Shown: positions 42,970-50,230 of the stretch, piece by piece
How the letters are laid out: each line of letters opens with the position of its first letter
Position numbering within the stretch: position 1 is the stretch's first letter
Source: Amphimedon queenslandica
Lineage: Eukaryota; Porifera; Demospongiae; Haplosclerida; Niphatidae
NCBI RefSeq assembly: GCF_000090795.2
Contig: NW_003546458.1
Span: 1-50,230, forward strand
Length of the DNA stretch: 50,230 nt
Direction: 5' to 3'
Notes under the pieces: generated by a model
Database searches by the model: none
Seen by the model: only the letters and a program-made list of their open reading frames with translations
Told to the model about the DNA's origin: nothing
Program-made: the position numbers and the translations under genes

Positions 42970-43316
42970 GATAGCTAAAGGAAGTAGAACTTAGAAGCCT
43001 TATATCTAATTATCTAATATCTTGAAGGAAGGAAGCAAAGGAAGTTATATCTTAAATAGGAAGTACAGACTTTTAATTATGATGAGTCCATTTCCTCCTG
43101 TTGGAGTTGGAAGCTGTGTCATATATCCTCTGGCTCCTTTCAGGAGCATTTGTTTTATAAATATCTGAGTACTAGACTACCAAAATTATTCATGGCATTA
43201 ATTTTTGGCTGCATGCTGAAAGAATAGCAATTGCTGTCACAGCGAAAATAATGCACACAATGATAGATATCTACTGTTTTGCAACAAAATCAATTGGTCC
43301 AAAATGCAGAGTAATG
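42970..43316. other. Spacer between the two patatin genes
   Basis: 347 bp with no gene. It must hold the promoter of copy 1 (minus). No TATA box is seen at a standard distance. The 3' flank of copy 2 differs from that of copy 1 directly after the stop codon. Confidence 0.5.
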
Positions 43317-44924
43317 TCATTTCGATAGCAGAGTCTTAGCAACATCATCAATCATTTGAGGATTATCCAAGTAATACATTTGAGTGTTGTACAGCATCTC
43401 AATGAGTTTTGTTTGATCAGAGCAATCCAGTTCTACGTCTTCAGCTAGAGGAGGCGTCAAACGAAAGTATGGACAACCAAAGGCATCACAGAAGGATTGA
43501 GCACGAATGATTTCTTGCCCGTCGGATTGCACTACCTCATTCAAAAAATGCTGTGTGAGGTTTCCAATAGCTTGAAGATTTTTTGTAAGATTCATAAATA
43601 TAGAGGTTGCATTTGGCAGAAATAGCTCGACATCACCAGTTTGTTTTATTGGACTGATACCAGTGCCAATAGACACCACACATCCAAAATCAACAAGTTT
43701 CCCCTCTTTTTTCCCTTGCTGGATAATTTCAGCCATGCTATCAACTGTAGGGTTATTGCAGATCAGGCCACCATCAAGAAGCTTCAAGTCATTAAGCAAA
43801 GGGAAATAAGTAGGGGCAGCAGTACTAACACGACATGATTCCCATACCTTGCGCTCTGTTGGGCCTGCTAGTCCATCTCTTGGTTCACCATAACTTGTTA
43901 ATAAGTGAAGCTTATAAGGACTCACATTTCCCAGTGCTGATGTAACAATCACACGACAATCAATGTCCAGATCAGCCATTACTCTTTCCTTTGTGAATAT
44001 ATCCTGAAGGAATCTATCCATTCGTTCACCTCTTTCTGGGAAAGGCCCACCAAACACATTCACAGCCCCACGATGAACAATAGCACGACCACTGTACCCA
44101 TCAACTTTCAAATACGGTAAAGCACAAGCTCCAACCCCACCTGAACTTGTACCAGCTATGTAATCAAAGTAATGGTACAAGTTCTTGCCACTGGGATCAA
44201 GCTGCATTATTCGTTCTTCAATGTTGATGAGTGCGTTAGTGACATTAAATGCTCGTACACCACCTCCATCAACACTGAGGAGAAAGGCCCCAGAGCTGCC
44301 ATTGTTTTTAGGTAGAGTCTCAGGATGCTCAGCGAAGTAATCACGAGATTTAGCTTGCAATTCAACAGCTTTAATTAAAGCTTCTTTAATTTGAGCAAGC
44401 TCTGGACCAGATGCTGTCCTTTCACTGCTAGAGGCTAAACTGAAAACATGTGCCACTGCATCCATGAAGCTAGGAGTTGATGATAATTCATTACTCATTT
44501 CACATGCTACATCAATGGGTGTCTTGCCAAGTTTATTAGTAATCAATGGATCAGCATTACAGGCAATGAGCCCTTTGACAAGGACTACATTCCCAGTACG
44601 AGTGGCAATGTGAAGAGGAGTGTCACCTGTTGTTTGGTTCTGTGAGTCAGGGCTGCTACCAAACAGGAGAAGACTAAATGCTGTCTTCAGGTAGTTTAAC
44701 TCAGCAGCTTTTATCAATGGGCTCTTGCCACCTTCATCAAAATGATCAAAGAGAACACTTTTCCTTTTAACAAGTCGAGGTCTTTTTGTAGCCTTTTTAT
44801 TCTCACGCACAAACTCAACAGAACAACCTCTGGAGACAAATATTTTCCACAATTGCTCTGTAACTTCATCGTCGTCTACTTCCCAATCAAAATGAACAAC
44901 AGCTTGACTTGTATAGGTAGCCAT
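43317..44924 (-). CDS. Ankyrin-patatin phospholipase (iPLA2-like), copy 2, intronless
   Basis: 535 residues from the ATG at 44924, chosen because MATYTS...FDWEVDDDEV aligns with the start of copy 1; the frame upstream has no ATG in register with the family. Same architecture: ankyrin repeats, then DGGGVR, GTSSGG (Ser nucleophile) and LLDGGLICNNPT (Asp), all intact. From the ankyrin repeats onward it is nearly identical to copy 1, including a long invariant stretch from GRAIVHRGAVN to RVSTAAPTYFPLL. The N-terminal ~60 residues and a loop near SIGTG (ISPIKQTGDVELFLPNAT) are diverged. Localised divergence against near-identity suggests gene conversion or recent duplication with selection on these parts. 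Confidence 0.92.
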   Translation of the reverse strand: MATYTSQAVVHFDWEVDDDEVTEQLWKIFVSRGCSVEFVRENKKATKRPRLVKRKSVLFDHFDEGGKSPLIKAAELNYLKTAFSLLLFGSSPDSQNQTTGDTPLHIATRTGNVVLVKGLIACNADPLITNKLGKTPIDVACEMSNELSSTPSFMDAVAHVFSLASSSERTASGPELAQIKEALIKAVELQAKSRDYFAEHPETLPKNNGSSGAFLLSVDGGGVRAFNVTNALINIEERIMQLDPSGKNLYHYFDYIAGTSSGGVGACALPYLKVDGYSGRAIVHRGAVNVFGGPFPERGERMDRFLQDIFTKERVMADLDIDCRVIVTSALGNVSPYKLHLLTSYGEPRDGLAGPTERKVWESCRVSTAAPTYFPLLNDLKLLDGGLICNNPTVDSMAEIIQQGKKEGKLVDFGCVVSIGTGISPIKQTGDVELFLPNATSIFMNLTKNLQAIGNLTQHFLNEVVQSDGQEIIRAQSFCDAFGCPYFRLTPPLAEDVELDCSDQTKLIEMLYNTQMYYLDNPQMIDDVAKTLLSK

Positions 44925-45212
44925 GAAGATGAGGAAACATAAAATTGGCTCCAGCACACAAGAAGTCTGAGTACTGTTTGCTTGTTCAGGCAAGTTGTGT
45001 TATAACAAGTGATGGCAAGGAAGAATATCGTGACATAAATCATCAAATCAACAATAATTAGTTGATATAACGATTTTATATTTTTAAGTCATACAAATTC
45101 AAAATAATGCATGGATAGTACAACTAGGTAAGTGCTTCTCATCACTGCTTAAGTTTAATATAATAAATACAGCAAGAGTATTCTTGAATAGTTTGTAATA
45201 ATAAGTTATGAA
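44925..45212. other. Spacer patatin copy 2 / CEP162
   Basis: 288 bp, AT-rich, between the 5' end of patatin copy 2 and the 3' end of CEP162, both on the minus strand. It must hold the patatin promoter. No clear motif is seen. Confidence 0.45.
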
Positions 45213-48200
45213 CTATCTCTTAATGACACTGTTACTTTCCTGCAGGGAATACAATGTGTCCATCAGTGTATCTAATTCTTCTCTGAACTTATCAATTTGT
45301 TTATTCTTCTCAGACAACTGGCGCCTGTATTTGAGCTAAAAACCCAATAATAACTATTATTAAAGTAGCAATAAATGATCCCCCATACTTCAAGTTGCTT
45401 CAACTGTTCTTGTGGGACTAGACCAGATTTGTCTGCAGTCTCTTGCAGTCTTTTCTCATACTCACTTAACCTAATGCATTGATAAATAAAAGAGCACATG
45501 AATGAAGTATAGATACTGTACTTGTTTTCCAGGTGACTTATCTTTGCTAGAAGTGAGTTAAAATGATGCATTTCCTAAAACAAAACATTTAGATAAAGGA
45601 TAAATGTAATTGAAAAAAGGTTATCGAAAAAAGGCTCAGTAGAGAATATACATCATGCAAAATGCAATGACACTCACTGGTGTATGGTGTTTCTTAGACT
45701 CTTCAAGTTCACTAGTTAACAATTCAACTTGACTCCTTAGTTCTTCCTCCAGTGACTTGGTTACTGCCACTGCTTCCTCGTCAACTCTCAGTATTTCTAT
45801 TTCTTGCTCTAACTGTTTGATCCTTGCTTCACGTGAAGCTAGACGAGTCTTTAAACGGGCAAGGTTAGAGTCGGAGCGCTCTTGAACAAGATTAGCCACA
45901 AGACTGTCCATTTTCTCAGAATATGCTTTCTCTATTTTTTTAATCTTGTGTTCCCACTTTTCTTTGGTTTTCCTTCTCTCTCCCTCAGCTTGAGCAGCCA
46001 GTCCTTCCAACTGGAGTCTCTGATGCTTTATTTCTAGTGTCAGTTTTGAAACCTGTGTACATACACAGACACAAACACATATACATTGTACATCAGGTTT
46101 TTCCCACAAAGCAAGCTAAGTGAGCTAAACAGCATGCTTTATGAGCTGACAAGCACTACAATACAATATATTGAATTAACTGATATATACATTACCTGCT
46201 CTTTTAGTTGTGTATTTTCTGATTTCAATGTCTTCTCCTCAGTCGATACACTGCTTTCTCTTGTTGCTCCTCTTGAGTCCGACTTGGCTTGAGCTGCTAC
46301 TAGTGACACTTGATTCTTTAATGAATCAATTTGCTCCTCATAAAGACACTAAAAATAAGAATATTATCAAATACATGACAGTACATCAAATTAGTAAATA
46401 ATAATAAAGATACATTATGATTTATGACAAAGTATATAAATACCACACTATATCTTAATACATTTGCATTATTCCTTACCTCCATTTCCTCAAACTGCTT
46501 TTTCATTTCTTCCATCTTTCTTGTCACTTCTTCCTCCCTTGCTCCCAGTTCTCCTTCCAGTCTCTGTACTTTACTCTCTAAGTAAGACACAATCCCTTCT
46601 GATGGCTCCTTCCTCTCTGCCTCATTATTAGTAGCATAGATCAGTGCTGGTATGGAGTTAGGGTGTCTCTTCTTTAATGCTAACTGAAGCTCATTAACTT
46701 GATGCTCTAATTCCTTGATACGCTTTGAATCAGCGACTGCACGAGACTTAATCAAACGAGGACCTCCTCCTCCTCCTCCTCCTCCTCCTCCTCTTGCTCC
46801 TCCTCCTCCTCCTCCTCTCACTCCCTTTTGATATGTATAGCTATCATCTTTCTTTTGCTATAGTAGAAATATAATTTATACCGTAAAACAGGTGCAATCA
46901 TTACTATGCGTGTTAAATGAGACCATACTGTGACTATCAATGTATTATTATGCACTACTTCATTTCTAAGTGTGTGGATTCCCAGTGTATTAAGAGCATA
47001 CGAAGTCTTACTTGTTGTTTTGTTGCTGTCATTGAGTCTTTAATAGATTTCAGTTCGGCATCTTTTTCTTGAAGCAATGCTTCACTCTGCCTTCTTAAAC
47101 TATCATAATCCTCCTTTGCTGTTTTGAGTTTCATTTGTAACTGACTCACCTAATCAAAGACCCAATAACTGAATGTGTTGAGTGACATATTCATACATGT
47201 ACATATGACAATAAAAGTAGCAATACAACACTTCATGTAATTTGTATGTACAGTAGATAAAATTTACCTCTCTATCATATGTATCTTTTATTTCATTAAT
47301 TAGTGTCCCTTCAACAGAATCGTGCTTCTCTATCTGTACTGCTAGTAGCTGTTCCTCCAATCCTTTATTGGCAGCAATGACCTCTTCTAACTGACCTGTT
47401 AAATGTATTAATATATTCTAAATTTCTAATTGGACTATTCAAATACATTACATGTACATGTATTTATGCCATGTACACATGTACATGTACATGTACATGC
47501 ACAGTATAGTTTTATTTTGAAAGTTACATACATTGTAGTTTCTGACAGTTATCTACAGATTCTTCTAATTTCTTTCTAATATTGATATCATCATCATTGT
47601 TAGTGTCAGTGTGTAGTTTATATGAATATGATTCAATCTGTTGCCTCAGGTGTCTAATCACCTGATCCTGGCCATCATGCTTAGCTCTGTAACATCAAAA
47701 TTAAATTAAATGTAAAACAAATACAAAAATATAAATAAATGTAAATGTACCTCATGTTTGCTAGTTCAGTTGCTAGTTTGTTGTTGTCTTCAAGTAACTG
47801 TGCTTTAGTAGATTTAAACTCTTTACTTGTTAGTGTCAATTCAGCATACAAACGCTCGTTTTCCTATGTGTACATTACATACTGTACATGACATTATTAT
47901 GATCAAAACTAGATTTTGGAAGTTCTCCATTAAAGAGCATGGGCTATATATACTGTAGTACAAGGTATTTTGTCAAAAATGACTAGGAGAGGATTCACAA
48001 TTTTAATAATTTTTTCTGATACGCATACATGTCCTTATGTTGTGTATCGAGTTTGAACTGATTCCGATCAAATTTGGATTTTTTATTAATTTTTAAATTT
48101 GCTCAAAAATCGGGCCAACGTCCTTGTACTATAGTACAGGAATTTTGGCCAAATTTCGTCAAAAATGACTAGGAGAGAATCCTCCATTTTTATAATTTTT

Positions 48201-50230
48201 TCTGATACGTATACATGTCCTTATGTTGTGTATCGAGTTTGAACTGATTCCGGTCAAATTTGGATTTTTTATGAATTTTTAAAGTTGCTCCAAAATTGGG
48301 CCAACGTCCCTGTACTATAGTACAGAAATTTTGGCCAAATTTTGTCAAAAATGACTAGGAGAGAATCCTCCATTTTTATAATTTTTTCTGATACGTATAC
48401 ATGTCCTTATGTTGTGTATCGAGTTTGAACTGATTCTGGTCAAATTTGGATTTTTTATGAATTTTTAAAGTTGCTCTAAAATTGGGCCAATGTCCCTGTA
48501 CTATAGTACAGGAATTTTGGCCAAATTTTGTCAAAAATGACTAGGAGAGAGTTCTCCATTTTTATATTTTTTTCTAAAACATATACATATACATGTCCTT
48601 ATGTTGTGTATCAAATTTAAACTGATTCCAATCAAATTTGGATTTTTTATGAATTTTTAAATTTGCTCAAAAATCGGGCCAACGTCCCTGTACATATAAG
48701 TACATGTTAATGTAACTCTTACCTTCTGATAGCCTTGAATCAAACGCTCTTGCTCTTCGTTACTCACACTGGGTTTATGCTCTACTTTCTCTGATTCTGA
48801 TTTGCGTAGCTATTAAAATAAAAGTTACATTATACGTACATGTACATGTAAGTGTACTTACCTTTGCTCTAAGGTCTAACAGTTCCTTTCTGAGGTCCTT
48901 AATTTGCTGGCCATAGTCAAGTTGAAGCTTATCTTTTCTTCTTTCGTGGTCCTTGATCTGTTCCTCTAGTTCTCTTACTCTTTCTCTCTCCTCTTCACAA
49001 GCAGTCTTCCACTGCTCAGCCTCCTGCTGCATAAGCTCATTTTGAAGAACACTCTGCTTTGGTTGAGATGAAGGTAGAGGTGATCCAGGAATAGACGATT
49101 CATTAGAAACCGAGGGGGTAGGCTTCTCATTATCGGCACTGCTCTTCATGATATTACTAGACACTGCGCTAGTTAATTCTTCAACTGCTAGAGTTCTCAA
49201 TAATTCTTGTAAACTCTTTCCTTCGGTACTTTTACTGGGTACTGGTCCTCCTGCAGTGAGTGTTGGTAGTGGAGTAGGTAATAATGACAAAGGATTAACT
49301 ACTGATCCATCAGAGAATGAATGAGCCACTAATGGTACTGATGATGAAGGAGTGATTGGAGTTGATAATGAACTTGTCTTTGGCAGCACTGCTGTGGATA
49401 AAACCTGTTTCAAGTGTCCATTAGATGAGACTAAGCCTCCATCAGAGACTAGGGGAGGTGCTGGTACTGGCTCTGATTCAATGTGTTCAAGTGATCTCGA
49501 GACTGAAGCATCAACTTTAAATGAACCTGTCAAATCCTCATCTTCCTCCTCTTCCTTGCCTTGAGACAACAGGAGAAACTGCTGATTGGAACCTTGTTTC
49601 TCTATAATATCAGACGATGTTGAATTGCACACAGGCAACGATTGAAGTCCCTCCTGTGACACTTGCCTCTTGCTTTGAGTCATCTCTGACTGGCTCTGAG
49701 AGTCAATCTTAAAAGGAGAGGTGTTATCACTGACAGATGAAGCACTTGATACAAAACTATGATCACTAGGGCCATCTTTGATACTAGACTGGGGAGGATC
49801 GGTTGGTTTAATAATGGCCGAAAGAGGAGCACTGGATAGACTAATGCTCCCCTCTTTACTGCTCTTCTTATAAGCAGGTCGTGATAATGAATGGGCCAGT
49901 GTAGCATTAGTACTAATATTAGGTATTGGTATTAATCTGGGAAAGGATCCTGAGGAAATGGAGGTAGCAGTGGTAGGAGGAGGATGAATGGTGTGGCCTG
50001 GTGAAGTAGGTTTCGGTGAGAGGATGTCATTAATTGATGATGCTGATGATGAAGAACTCAATGGTATAGGAGGAATGTTATGCAGTTGTAATTTCATTTG
50101 AGGATTAGCTGATGAAGAAGAAACAGGGGCATGTTTAGGTAACTCTTCTTGATTTTCATCATCATCATCTTTTTCAGTGCTCATATCGTCATCGCTGACA
50201 TGTGGAGTAGCATCTGTAATGTACATGAGT
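45213..50230 (-). CDS. CEP162: Centrosomal protein CEP162 (5' end outside window)
   Basis: Coiled-coil centriole/transition-zone protein that helps build cilia. Exons (minus): >50230-48862, 48809-48723, 47863-47751, 47686-47532, 47395-47268, 47149-47012, 46857-46480, 46348-46196, 46052-45678, 45574-45522, 45470-45389 and 45335-45213 (TAG). The frame closes over about 1050 visible residues (human about 1400). The first exon is Ser/Pro-rich and ends in a coiled coil (AEQWKTACEEERERVREL). The identity rests on two blocks that resemble vertebrate CEP162: KRIKELEHQVNELQ...KKRHPNSIPALIYA, and the C-terminal NKQIDKFREELDTLMDTL, plus ELEESKKHHTP. A Gly-rich run (about 46763-46817) precedes the PNSIPALI block. 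The frame is open to the window edge, so the true start is unseen; the ATG at 50226 is probably internal. Confidence 0.88.
46094..46168 (-). mobile_element. Terminal fragment of the CAGGG-ended MITE in CEP162 intron
   Basis: CAGGTTTTTCCCACAAAGC followed by AGCATGCTTTATGAGCTGAC and AAGCACTACAATAC matches the terminus at 35482-35550. No 186-bp unit follows, so it is a truncated end. Confidence 0.6.
47450..47502. repeat. (ACATGT)n tract in CEP162 intron
   Basis: Repeated TGTACATGTACATGTACATG words, self-complementary. Similar tracts lie at 24325-24356 and 32236-32296. Confidence 0.7.
47905..48700 (+). repeat. 186-bp-family repeat array in CEP162 intron (about 5 units)
   Basis: Palindrome-bearing unit centres lie near 48122, 48308 and 48494 (period 186), with a diverged one near 48686 and an edge-type unit (CATGGGCTATATA...AAGGTATTTT) near 47940. 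The three central units are nearly identical to each other and share GGAATTTTGGCC/GAAATTTTGGCC after the palindrome, unlike other loci. Confidence 0.85.

Noticed and set aside
43641..43838. Plus-strand frames opposite the patatin genes (here and at 41557-41851, 42227-42436, 42720-42956)
   Set aside because: They are antisense shadows of a conserved coding region with no family resemblance.

Overview
The window looks like nuclear DNA of an animal close to the demosponge Amphimedon queenslandica. This is inferred from an AT-rich genome with compact intron-rich genes, GT-AG introns often under 100 bp, very small intergenic spaces, metazoan orthologues in every single-copy locus, and sponge-like tandem fibrinogen-related genes. 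No database search was possible, so the species is inference.

Region 1 (1-12571) is a head-to-tail array of at least seven intronless plus-strand genes (here A to G). They encode about 400-residue secreted proteins: signal peptide, short coiled coil, a fibrinogen-C-like start, then a cysteine-rich C-terminal half. A is cut by the window edge, and G loses its 5' part in a 426-base run of N. D and F each carry a frameshift. Intergenic DNA and TATA promoters were copied along with the genes. A possible three-exon minus-strand gene end lies between F and G.

Region 2 (13415-21155) holds the exons for the C-terminal three quarters of a sorbitol dehydrogenase. Its N-terminal exons were not found. 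Its large introns carry tandem ~186-bp repeats, a hAT-like MITE, a TA-flanked MITE and microsatellites.

Region 3 (21501-50230) is a run of alternately oriented housekeeping genes: POLR2F/RPB6 (minus), CYB5R4 (plus), a SENP6/7-type SUMO protease (minus), BCAS2/SPF27 (plus), two tandem intronless ankyrin-patatin phospholipases (minus) and CEP162 (minus, 5' end outside). Two divergent pairs share very short promoters: 135 bp for RPB6/CYB5R4 and 61 bp for SENP/BCAS2. Both have CCACGCC/CCACACC-type boxes, and all four start codons are ATGGCG.

The housekeeping genes act in separate processes: RNA polymerase subunit, haem/flavin reductase, SUMO removal, spliceosome, lipid hydrolysis and cilium/centriole. 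Their grouping looks like compact sponge synteny, not a pathway. The most unusual material is the mosaic lectin-like array and an intronic mobile repeat family built around a perfect 20-bp palindrome. I reconstructed exons by hand from reading frame, splice consensus and phase. Each multi-exon chain closes in frame, but none has transcript support here.
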